A model generated the notes under the pieces. It was not told the DNA's origin. It searched no databases and worked only from the letters and a program-made list of their open reading frames with translations. From Chloroflexota bacterium (GTDB lineage Bacteria; Chloroflexota; Anaerolineae; Anaerolineales; UBA4823): a stretch of DNA of 64,000 bases. Positions 43,069-50,649 of the stretch are shown piece by piece. Position 1 is the first letter of the stretch, and each line of letters opens with the position of its first letter. The stretch lies in contig JAKOUW010000244.1 of the NCBI GenBank assembly GCA_029782365.1, positions 62,001 through 126,000 of the forward strand, given 5' to 3'. Both the position numbers and the translations under genes were made by a program.

Positions 43069-44052
43069 ATGAATACGACAAAATCGTTCCTGGTCACTGG
43101 AGGGGCGGGTTTTATCGGAAGCCACCTTGCAGACGCTTTGATCAAAAAGGGATACCGGGTTATTGTTTTCGATAATGAATCAACTGGGTTACGTCAGAAC
43201 GTACCTGGCAAGGCAGTTTTTTATCATGGAGATGTTCGCAATCCAGAGGATTTGGAAGTCGTCTACCGTCAAGGATTGGACGGTGTTTTCCACATTGCAG
43301 GACAAGCCTCAATTGTCCAATCTTTTAAAACGCCTGTGGATGATCTCGCAACCAATGTCGCCGGAACGATCAACGTTCTGCAAGCCTGTATCCAATATAA
43401 GGTCCCCAGACTTCTCTTTGCCAGCTCAATGACTGTGTACGGAAACCCGAAGACTCAGCCAGTGCCCGAAAATGAATTTATAGAGCCAATATCATATTAC
43501 GGTATTACCAAATTTGCAGCAGAAAGCTATGTGACCGCAACAGCGCGCAGAAATGATCTATCTTTTCCTCTTAATGTGACTTCTTTTCGTATGTTTAATG
43601 TATATGGTGAAAGACAACGTTTGGACAATCCATATCAGGGCGTTTTGGGATTTTTTCTTGGCAATTTATTACGACAAGAGCCGATTTGCATTTATGGGGA
43701 TGGGGAGCAAACCCGGGATTTTATTTATATACGTGATGTTGTTAAGGCCTGGATTTCCTCCTTAGATAATCCTAGTACATATGGACAGGTATTTAACTTG
43801 GGTTTTGGGGAGGGTACATCGATTAACAAATTGGTTGATGCAGTTTTGGCAGCCGGGGGGTTATCACGGGAAAATTATCCAGTCGTCTACGGTCCAGAGC
43901 GCCCAGGTGATATCCGTTGTGTCGCAGCGGATATTTTACGTATCTCTCGAGCAGTGGGTTGGAGGCCGAACACCAAGTTAGTAGATGGGATTAAACGCAC
44001 GCTTACCTGGGCAATCAATAATTCAAATTCAACAAGTCCAGGATCCATTTGA
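43069..44052 (+). CDS. NAD-dependent sugar epimerase/dehydratase
   Basis: A 327-aa extended SDR protein. The NAD-binding GGAGFIGS is at 11-18, and catalytic Tyr-x-x-x-Lys is in SYYGITKFAAE. A GERQRLDNPYQG segment and FGDGEQTRDFIYI-type region (IYGDGEQTRDFIY) match UDP-glucose 4-epimerase-type enzymes. It would supply a nucleotide sugar to the neighbouring glycosyltransferases. The GT2 gene downstream begins inside its 3' end. The exact sugar is not predictable. Confidence 0.92.
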   Translation: MNTTKSFLVTGGAGFIGSHLADALIKKGYRVIVFDNESTGLRQNVPGKAVFYHGDVRNPEDLEVVYRQGLDGVFHIAGQASIVQSFKTPVDDLATNVAGTINVLQACIQYKVPRLLFASSMTVYGNPKTQPVPENEFIEPISYYGITKFAAESYVTATARRNDLSFPLNVTSFRMFNVYGERQRLDNPYQGVLGFFLGNLLRQEPICIYGDGEQTRDFIYIRDVVKAWISSLDNPSTYGQVFNLGFGEGTSINKLVDAVLAAGGLSRENYPVVYGPERPGDIRCVAADILRISRAVGWRPNTKLVDGIKRTLTWAINNSNSTSPGSI

Positions 44053-44998
44053 CCCCGAGGTTGGTGTTTTGCTTACCGAAGAAGATGTAAATTACCCGGT
44101 GCTATCGATTGTTATGCCAAACTTACATTCACCGATCGTTGGCAAATGTCTTGATTCTGTATTGGATCAGCGAATACAAGCGTCTTATGAAATTATTATT
44201 GTCGGCCAGGATCGATATAACCAGGTGCAAGAACGGCTGAAAGCAGATCGGATGGTCACATTTATTGAGACTCAACAGCCCGTGTCTTCCGCACGGGCTC
44301 GAAATATTGGCATCCGAGAAGCGAAGGGTGAGATCATTGCCATGATTGACTCGGATTGCATCGCCTCAACCACATGGCTGGAAGGCTTGTATAAGAAAAT
44401 CGAACAGCCAGGGATCAGCGTAGTTGGGGGCGGAGTTACGTTTCCTGATGACAATTTTTGGACTTTGGTCGATAACTTAGCAACATTTTATGAATACCTT
44501 GATACATCCCCACCCGGCTTGCGTCAACAACTGCCCAGTCTGAATCTGTGCATTCGAAAAAATGCTTTACTCAAAGTCGGATTGTTCGATGAAAGGTTTC
44601 CTCTGGCTGCTGGTGAAGACGCCGATTTGACAACCAGACTAAGGCTGGCTGGATACGAATTGTGGTTTAAGCCGGAGGCAGTCATCACGCACTTACCTCA
44701 AAGGCGTACGTGGAAAAGTGTTTTTACCCATGCATTCAATTTTGGGAAGTTTTCAATTAAAGTAGATGAGCGATATCAAGAAGTATTGAAAATTTCAAGT
44801 ATTTTCCGCAAAGCCTGGTTAATCAAACTGGCAGCCCCGATCCTGGCAGCAGGAGTTGCGTTTCGAATTGTACTTAGTCGAGGTGGACGGCGTTGGTGGT
44901 ACGCCTGGCCTGTATTCTTTGCGATAAAAATTGCCTGGTGCCTGGGAGCTGCTGAACGACTGGACCATAAAATCTGGCCAGAGGAAAGCGTGGTATGA
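43985..44998 (+). CDS. Family 2 glycosyltransferase with C-terminal hydrophobic segment
   Basis: A 337-aa GT2 enzyme. It has VLSIVMPNLHSP, ARARNIGIREAKGEIIAMIDSD and, further on, the AGEDADLTTRLRLAGYELWF region carrying the base residue. The C-terminus has a likely membrane-associated stretch. The first plausible start is ATG 43985, which overlaps the epimerase gene by 68 bases. Later in-frame starts are poor (a TTG or an internal ATG at 44114), so the overlap is probably real. The downstream GT2 gene overlaps by four bases. Confidence 0.83.
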   Translation: MGLNARLPGQSIIQIQQVQDPFDPEVGVLLTEEDVNYPVLSIVMPNLHSPIVGKCLDSVLDQRIQASYEIIIVGQDRYNQVQERLKADRMVTFIETQQPVSSARARNIGIREAKGEIIAMIDSDCIASTTWLEGLYKKIEQPGISVVGGGVTFPDDNFWTLVDNLATFYEYLDTSPPGLRQQLPSLNLCIRKNALLKVGLFDERFPLAAGEDADLTTRLRLAGYELWFKPEAVITHLPQRRTWKSVFTHAFNFGKFSIKVDERYQEVLKISSIFRKAWLIKLAAPILAAGVAFRIVLSRGGRRWWYAWPVFFAIKIAWCLGAAERLDHKIWPEESVV

Positions 44999-45849
44999 GT
45001 CTGACGGTAACACTGGCGGTTCCCTGTTATAATGGCGAACCATTTATTGCCAGAACGATTGAAGCGTTACTAGCACAAACTCGCCAGGCAGAAGAAATCT
45101 TGATCCTGGATGATGGCTCAACAGACTCAACTGCTCAAATCATTCAAAAATATCCGGTGAAATTTATCCAACACCCAGGCAACCTGGGATTATCAGCTGG
45201 CCGGAATTCTCTTTGGAAATCGACGAAAACAGATTGGATTGTGTACATTGACGCGGATGCCTTTGCAGCCCCCGATATGTTGGTTGAATTAATGCGTTCA
45301 GTAGAGCAGTCCAAAGCGCAAGGGGTTGGAGGAAGAGGAATCGAAGCTGTTCAAGTGACATTATTCGATCAGTGGAGAAGCCTGCATGCAACTCAAAGCC
45401 ATGGTAATTACCCGAAATATGTAGAGCATTTGTATGGGTTATGCATGGGATATCCGGTCTCTTCTTTGGATGCGGCAGGAGGGTTTGATACTCGATTAAA
45501 GACGAATGCGGAAGATGTTGATATTGGTTACCGGCTGACTGATCTGGGCCATCGCCTGTTTTATACCCCTCAGGCCAAAGTTTTCCACCAGCGCAAGGAT
45601 AACCGGGTTACCTTGCAGAAAATGATGTACAACTGGTACTATTGGGCATTTCTGGTTAAGCACAAAAATAAACGAAATGGTTGGAGCTTGGCAGTAGGGA
45701 CGGTGAATCGTATGTTGTGGAAAGACACATTGATCGACCTTTTCTACCGCCGCAGCATAGCCTTGGCTCAATTAGATTTGACATTATCGATGGTTAAGTT
45801 CAGGGCAATCATCGATGCAAGTAAAGCAATACAAAACCTTCGATGGTGA
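44995..45849 (+). CDS. Family 2 glycosyltransferase
   Basis: A 284-aa GT2 enzyme. It starts LAVPCYNGEPFIARTIEAL, has LILDDGSTDST, and the metal-binding DADAFAAPD region. The later NAEDVDIGYRLTDLGHRLFY carries the ED base motif. Its start overlaps the previous GT2 stop, so it is in the same transcript. Sugar and acceptor are not predictable. Confidence 0.9.
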   Translation: MSLTVTLAVPCYNGEPFIARTIEALLAQTRQAEEILILDDGSTDSTAQIIQKYPVKFIQHPGNLGLSAGRNSLWKSTKTDWIVYIDADAFAAPDMLVELMRSVEQSKAQGVGGRGIEAVQVTLFDQWRSLHATQSHGNYPKYVEHLYGLCMGYPVSSLDAAGGFDTRLKTNAEDVDIGYRLTDLGHRLFYTPQAKVFHQRKDNRVTLQKMMYNWYYWAFLVKHKNKRNGWSLAVGTVNRMLWKDTLIDLFYRRSIALAQLDLTLSMVKFRAIIDASKAIQNLRW

Positions 45850-45853
45850 GTGA

Positions 45854-46663
45854 ATGACCAAAATTGGATTTTTGGATTTCTTATATTTAGGAGCTGACCA
45901 GGGGCGAATTTCGCAAAATTTTGCCACCAGGATATTCACCTTTCTGTTAGGACCTTTAGGTATCCATGCTCGCATTCGGAACGGGCGAATGCTCAGCACA
46001 ATTCTTTCCTTTCACCAAAATTTAAATAACTGGCGTGTGCTCGATGTTGGTTGTGGATATGGCTATAGTTTGTTTTGGTTGGCGCGACATTTTCCCAAAG
46101 CACAATTTATTGGTTTTGAGCTAAATGCTGAACAATCGGCTCAATGCGAGGAAATAGCAAAGAAGGTTGGACTGAATAATTTGACCTTTAAAAGGGGCAG
46201 CGCAGGTGATATCCCAGAGAATATGAAATTCGATTTATTCATATCTATTGATGTTCTAGAACACGTGCAGGATGACCTGGGCATGTTGAAAACATGTCTC
46301 CTCCATTTAAAGCCCGGGGGTTGGGCATTTATTCACGTTCCCCTGAGACATCAGGAACAAAAAAGAATATTTTCGGTCTTCAAGTCTCATTCAGTAGAAG
46401 ACCATGTTAGAGATGAGTATCTTCCAGAAGAAATTTGCCAGCTCGTTCAAGACGCAGGTTTGAACCTGGTGAGGCAGGGATACGGGTTTGGTTATTGGGG
46501 TGAATTGGCGTTCGAATTAAACAATTTATTTTGGACAACGCGAGCCTTAAGAAATTTAACAGCTCTTCTCTTCCTTCCCATTTCACTAATCGCTGGTTAT
46601 ATCGACATAAGGCAAGATTTAGTCTCGGGTAATTCAATCATTGTCGTCGCCCAAAAACCATAA
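45854..46663 (+). CDS. SAM-dependent methyltransferase
   Basis: A 269-aa class I methyltransferase. Motif I is VLDVGCGYGYSLFWLARHF, with acidic SAM contact in FIGFELNAEQ, and the SIDVLEHVQDDLGML segment is the common post-I/III region. A C-terminal hydrophobic stretch suggests membrane association. It begins four bases after the GT2 stop and may methylate a lipid-linked sugar. The substrate is not predictable. Confidence 0.86.
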   Translation: MTKIGFLDFLYLGADQGRISQNFATRIFTFLLGPLGIHARIRNGRMLSTILSFHQNLNNWRVLDVGCGYGYSLFWLARHFPKAQFIGFELNAEQSAQCEEIAKKVGLNNLTFKRGSAGDIPENMKFDLFISIDVLEHVQDDLGMLKTCLLHLKPGGWAFIHVPLRHQEQKRIFSVFKSHSVEDHVRDEYLPEEICQLVQDAGLNLVRQGYGFGYWGELAFELNNLFWTTRALRNLTALLFLPISLIAGYIDIRQDLVSGNSIIVVAQKP

Positions 46664-46676
46664 GGTTAATGACTGT

Positions 46677-47642
46677 ATGGTTGAAAATGATCAGATGAAT
46701 GAACACGAAACAAAAGGGCAATCAAACACAGGAAAAAAGAAAGGGTGGTTAAGTTGGATCATCACATTAACTTCGATCGGTGTATTTGGTGTGATGGTAT
46801 ATTTTGTCATAAGACAATGGAAAGATTTAATCAGCTTTCCATGGCGCCTTGATCTGATCTCATTATTTTTCGTTTTTTTCTTTCATTCTTTGGCGTTGGG
46901 GGCAACTTTCGCTGCCTGGCACCTCATGATCCGGCGTTTGGGGGGTTTTACTGATTGGCGACTAGATTTACGTTATTATTACCTTTCCACACTTGCCAAA
47001 CGCTTGCCGACCAGCATTCCTTATATTGGGGGAAGACTGGCAATGTACGGCCAGCATGGAGTACCTGCTGCGGCAATCCTCAACGCTGTTTTTTTGGAAA
47101 ACTTATTGGTTGGGGTGGGTGGAGTATTGGTATTCATATTATTCTTGCCCTTTTATTCTCAGGTTCCTGCTGGAATCACACTTCCTCTATTCATTGCCGG
47201 AACGGGCCTTGTAATAATAAGCTTGATTAGACCGCAGATTTATGTGGAGATTACCAATTGGTTGTTGAAAAGAATGAAGCGGCAAACTCTTGAGAATCTT
47301 CCTGGTCGAAAAGATATGCTCATCTGGATCGGTATTTATATGCTGCCCTGGCTGTTTTCTGGCGCTTCGATGTATTTCGCACCCCGGGCAGTTTCTAATA
47401 TGTCTGGATTAGGATTTTTTGATGCGTTGCTGGTGTTGACGCTGGCTACATTGGTTTCTTTGCTGTATTTTGTAATTCCGGGCGGATTGGCATTGAAAGA
47501 AGTCACTGGCAGCGCATTATTGAGTACATGGATGCCTGTTTCAGTAGCTTTAACTTTAATGTTTATATTCCGGTTGATTCACACAATAAATGAAATTGTG
47601 TGGGCACGAGTGGTCATTTTATTACCGATCGATAAAAAATAA
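46677..47642 (+). CDS. Polytopic lysylphosphatidylglycerol-synthase-TM/flippase-like protein
   Basis: A 321-aa membrane protein with about eight hydrophobic segments. It contains the stretch RRLGGFTDWRLDLRYYYLSTLAKRLP and GGRLAMYG, which resemble the AglD/LPG-synthase TM family of UPF0104. These lie in lipid-linked glycan loci, where they are suspected to help translocate or modify lipid-linked intermediates. ATG 46677 is preferred over the earlier in-frame TTG 46641; ATG 46695 is another option. It closes the glycan run on this strand. Confidence 0.8.
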   Translation: MVENDQMNEHETKGQSNTGKKKGWLSWIITLTSIGVFGVMVYFVIRQWKDLISFPWRLDLISLFFVFFFHSLALGATFAAWHLMIRRLGGFTDWRLDLRYYYLSTLAKRLPTSIPYIGGRLAMYGQHGVPAAAILNAVFLENLLVGVGGVLVFILFLPFYSQVPAGITLPLFIAGTGLVIISLIRPQIYVEITNWLLKRMKRQTLENLPGRKDMLIWIGIYMLPWLFSGASMYFAPRAVSNMSGLGFFDALLVLTLATLVSLLYFVIPGGLALKEVTGSALLSTWMPVSVALTLMFIFRLIHTINEIVWARVVILLPIDKK

Positions 47643-47674
47643 ACGAGTGCGCTGATTACGCACCTGTTTGTTTG

Positions 47675-47747
47675 AGCGGGTGATGGGATTCGAACCCACG
47701 GAATGGTAGCTTGGGAAGCTACTGCCTTACCACTTGGCGACACCCGC
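47675..47747 (-). tRNA. tRNA-Gly (anticodon CCC)
   Basis: Minus strand from 47747 to 47675. The acceptor arms GCGGGTG and CACCCGC pair perfectly; the D arm is GCC...GGC; the anticodon stem GTAGC/GCTAC holds loop TTCCCAA with anticodon CCC; the T stem GTGGG/CCCAT closes loop TTCGAAT. No CCA is encoded, so the 3' end needs CCA-adding enzyme. It lies alone, oriented opposite to the glycan run, between the flippase-like and phosphoglycosyltransferase genes. Confidence 0.95.
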
Positions 47748-47792
47748 ATGCAAGGCGGTATTATACCAGGGGGTGGGGGTATGTCAAGTCGA

Positions 47793-49196
47793 TTAGAAAG
47801 CGCCCAAACCCTTCAAAATCACCCAGGGAGTGCGTACCATAATCTGCAAATCCAGCAAGAGTGAGTAATTTTGAATGTAATAAATATCATATTCTGTATT
47901 TAGATGCATAGGTTTATCACTGCGACCATTCACCTGCCACCAGCCAGTCATACCTTGCGGCACGGCGAACCGTTTTCGCTGCCAGGGTTCATACATAGCC
48001 ACCAGCCAGGGCAATTCAGGCCGTGGACCGACCAGGCTCATATCGCCTCTCAGCACATTGAACAATTGAGGCAGTTCGTCAATGCTCATTCGCCGGATGA
48101 TTCTGCCGATCTGAGTAATCCGCGGATCTTCTGGATCCTTGTATAAAATCTTGCCGTTATTGTCATGGTGAAGCACTTCCTTTTGGCGTTGTTCTGCATC
48201 AATCACCATTGAACGAAATTTAAACATTCCGAACAAACGACCGTTTTCTCCTGCACGCTGCTGTTTGAAGATGATGGGACCGGGTGATTCAAGTCGGATG
48301 GCCAACGCAACGAGAAGCAAAATGGGCGAAAATAATATGAGCATGATGCTGCCTAAAAGCAGATCAAACAAGCGCTTCACCAGGCGTTGGGAAGCTGTCA
48401 AAGTCGGAGCTCTAAGGCTGATCATGGGCAGAGCGCCAAGGCTACGTACCTGGGCGCCATAGATCATCAAATTATAATAATCGGGAACAACCCATAAATT
48501 GCATGGACTTTCGACAAGGCTGGACACGAGAGTTTCTGTTTGTTGATGGTCTTTCGATGGTAAGGCAATGATTAAATTATGAATATCCAGATCCCGTACG
48601 ACTCTTGGTGCATCGGAAAAATTTCCCAGGTTGGGAATAATATCAATATTTGGGAGCGGCTCGGCGTTGGGTGTCAGATAGCCGAGCAATTGAAGGCCAG
48701 TGGTATGCAGACCGTTTAATTTTTCTATAGTATTTACAGCATTTTCACCACTTCCAGCTAGAAGCAACCTCATTGGTTCAATTATTTGCAATCCGAAAAC
48801 CTTCTTCGTCGCTTGAAAAATGATCCTCCAGGCAAAGACCAAAATTATATGAATTAGAAAGAATTCGACCAAATATAAGCGAGATGTTTCCCGAACGGTG
48901 AAATAAAGCATACCAGTGAGAGATAGTCCCGCCAAAATGCACCCCGTGCCAAGAGAAAGCATTTCTTCATTCAAGCTGGTAGAAATATCCGGTGTATAAA
49001 CGGCTAATGCTAAAAAAACCAATGAGTAAACAAACAGGGCTGCTAAGAGAAGGTTGGTTTGCCAAGGAATCTCTGCTAAAGGTATTCCAACAGGTAAGTA
49101 TAATCGTGCGAACGTTGCCAGAAACACGGCGGCTATGATCGAAAAAAAGTCCAAAACGAAGTAAAGGACACTTAGATTTGCATTTCGAGAGAACAT
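47793..49196 (-). CDS. Polyprenyl glycosylphosphotransferase (WbaP/PssA-type priming enzyme)
   Basis: A 467-aa enzyme with an N-terminal block of about four to five TM helices, a CoA-binding-like middle domain (LLLAGSGENAVNTIEKL), and a C-terminal bacterial sugar transferase domain with KRLFDLLLGSIML, RLESPGPIIFKQQRAGENG, FKFRSMVIDAE and DELPQLFNVLRGDMSLVGPRPE. It starts a lipid-linked oligosaccharide by moving a sugar-1-phosphate onto undecaprenyl phosphate. The TAAAAT box lies six bases before the ATG. It diverges from the LuxR-kelch gene. Confidence 0.93.
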   Translation of the reverse strand: MFSRNANLSVLYFVLDFFSIIAAVFLATFARLYLPVGIPLAEIPWQTNLLLAALFVYSLVFLALAVYTPDISTSLNEEMLSLGTGCILAGLSLTGMLYFTVRETSRLYLVEFFLIHIILVFAWRIIFQATKKVFGLQIIEPMRLLLAGSGENAVNTIEKLNGLHTTGLQLLGYLTPNAEPLPNIDIIPNLGNFSDAPRVVRDLDIHNLIIALPSKDHQQTETLVSSLVESPCNLWVVPDYYNLMIYGAQVRSLGALPMISLRAPTLTASQRLVKRLFDLLLGSIMLILFSPILLLVALAIRLESPGPIIFKQQRAGENGRLFGMFKFRSMVIDAEQRQKEVLHHDNNGKILYKDPEDPRITQIGRIIRRMSIDELPQLFNVLRGDMSLVGPRPELPWLVAMYEPWQRKRFAVPQGMTGWWQVNGRSDKPMHLNTEYDIYYIQNYSLLLDLQIMVRTPWVILKGLGAF

Positions 49197-49202
49197 AGCT
49201 AA

Positions 49203-49222
49203 ATTTTACCCTATGCTATAAT
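49203..49222. promoter_or_regulatory. Two face-to-face -10 boxes between two divergent genes
   Basis: TAAAAT (minus strand, 49203-49208) serves the sugar transferase gene, six bases before ATG 49196. TGC-TATAAT (plus, 49214-49222) serves the LuxR-kelch gene, eight bases before ATG 49231. Only eight bases separate the two boxes, so one polymerase occupancy would block the other. Confidence 0.6.
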
Positions 49223-49230
49223 TTCAGAAT

Positions 49231-50649
49231 ATGCCGAAAAATGCAGCTGATGATTTGAGCGACCGCGAGCGGGAAATTTTGAGTTTGATAGCAACAGGAG
49301 CCAGCAATAAAGAAATAGCCCAAAAGTTGTTTATCAGTTCAAATACGGTCAAGGTTCATTTAAGGAATATATTTGGGAAAATTGGGGTATCGTCGCGTAC
49401 GGAAGCCGCGATGTTCGCGGTTCGCAACCAGTTAGGTGACACAACTTCAGAAAAACAAGAAGAACAACTCGAACAAGTTGAACTACCTTTCGATGTATTT
49501 ACTTCCCCAGGAGAACCGGATACATCTGGGTTTTTAGGCGAGGCAAAGATTCAAAGAAATGTTATCACTTCCCAAAATGACGAGTCCCCTGCCATTTCGA
49601 ATAAAACCAAACCGCGCAGGCTAACAGCCTGGATTATCACAAGTTTGCTCGTATTCATTTTGATTGTGGTGACTGCAGGCGAATTTGCCAGATTGGCAGA
49701 GTCTGGAGTAGTCTTGCCCTGGACGCCGACCGCCACACCGCTGCCAGTTGCCTCGAGATGGAAAAGCCAGTTAAAGATGCCTGAAGCTCGCCAATCGGCC
49801 GCAGCAGCCGTCTGGGAAGGTTTTTTGTATGTGATCGGGGGGAAATCAGGCGAGAAACTGGCAGGCAGTAATTTGCGTTTTGATCCTCAAAATCCAAATT
49901 GGATCGAAATGGCACCAAAACTTACAGCAGTTAGCGATTTTTCGGTCGGCGTCGTTGATCAGGAATTTGTTGCTCCAGGCGGTGTGGATAAGAATGGAAA
50001 ACCAATTCAGTCAGTGGAAATTTACGATCCGGTGCATGATTCATGGAAAATTGGAGCACCATTACCCAAGCCCAGAAGCGCTTACGGCCTGGCGGTGGTT
50101 GACGGGCATGTGTTTGTTTTTGGTGGATGGGATGGTGAATCGTTTACGAACACAGTATATGAGTATGACCCTATCCTGGATCGATGGAACGAGAGAACTC
50201 CGATGCCGACGGCACGCGGTTTCTTAGGAGCGGTGGTGATCGGTGAAAAAATATTCGTTTTGGGTGGTTGGGATGGAAAAAAAGCATTGAAAGTAAATGA
50301 GGTATATCAGCCTTCATTAGAAAACAGCGGAAAGTCTCCCTGGAATCGAAGTACAGATTTGCCGCAATCACGTTACGCTTTTGGCAGCGCAGGTATTGCA
50401 ACATTTGTTTACACTTTAGGGGGCAAAGGTGATGGCAGCTATGAACCTGACCCAGCCCAATTTAATGTTCAGGATGGCAAATGGATGACCTTTTCTGGGC
50501 CAAACGGGGGGTTAGGCTCAAACGTAAGCACCGTTTCCCTGGATACAGATTTACATGTCCTGGGAGGCGAAAATCACCAGCAGGAGACAGGCCTCCACTG
50601 GTCGTATGAAGCCGTGAAAATTGTTGTCATTCCTTTGATTTTACCTTGA
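49231..50649 (+). CDS. LuxR-type HTH, single-TM, kelch-repeat protein
   Basis: A 472-aa fusion. Residues 8-66 form a LuxR/GerE helix-turn-helix (LSDREREILSLIATGASNK, then SNTVKVHLRNIFGKIGV). A hydrophobic transmembrane helix sits at about 141-160. The outer part from about 180 has kelch repeats of the form GKIFVFGG or VIGGKSGEKLAGSN, with the recurrent GGW-D/GxEx pattern. A DNA-binding domain on the inside and a beta-propeller outside suggest a one-protein sensor-regulator. No response-regulator receiver is present. It starts leaderlessly and shares a promoter region with the sugar transferase gene. Confidence 0.85.
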   Translation: MPKNAADDLSDREREILSLIATGASNKEIAQKLFISSNTVKVHLRNIFGKIGVSSRTEAAMFAVRNQLGDTTSEKQEEQLEQVELPFDVFTSPGEPDTSGFLGEAKIQRNVITSQNDESPAISNKTKPRRLTAWIITSLLVFILIVVTAGEFARLAESGVVLPWTPTATPLPVASRWKSQLKMPEARQSAAAAVWEGFLYVIGGKSGEKLAGSNLRFDPQNPNWIEMAPKLTAVSDFSVGVVDQEFVAPGGVDKNGKPIQSVEIYDPVHDSWKIGAPLPKPRSAYGLAVVDGHVFVFGGWDGESFTNTVYEYDPILDRWNERTPMPTARGFLGAVVIGEKIFVLGGWDGKKALKVNEVYQPSLENSGKSPWNRSTDLPQSRYAFGSAGIATFVYTLGGKGDGSYEPDPAQFNVQDGKWMTFSGPNGGLGSNVSTVSLDTDLHVLGGENHQQETGLHWSYEAVKIVVIPLILP

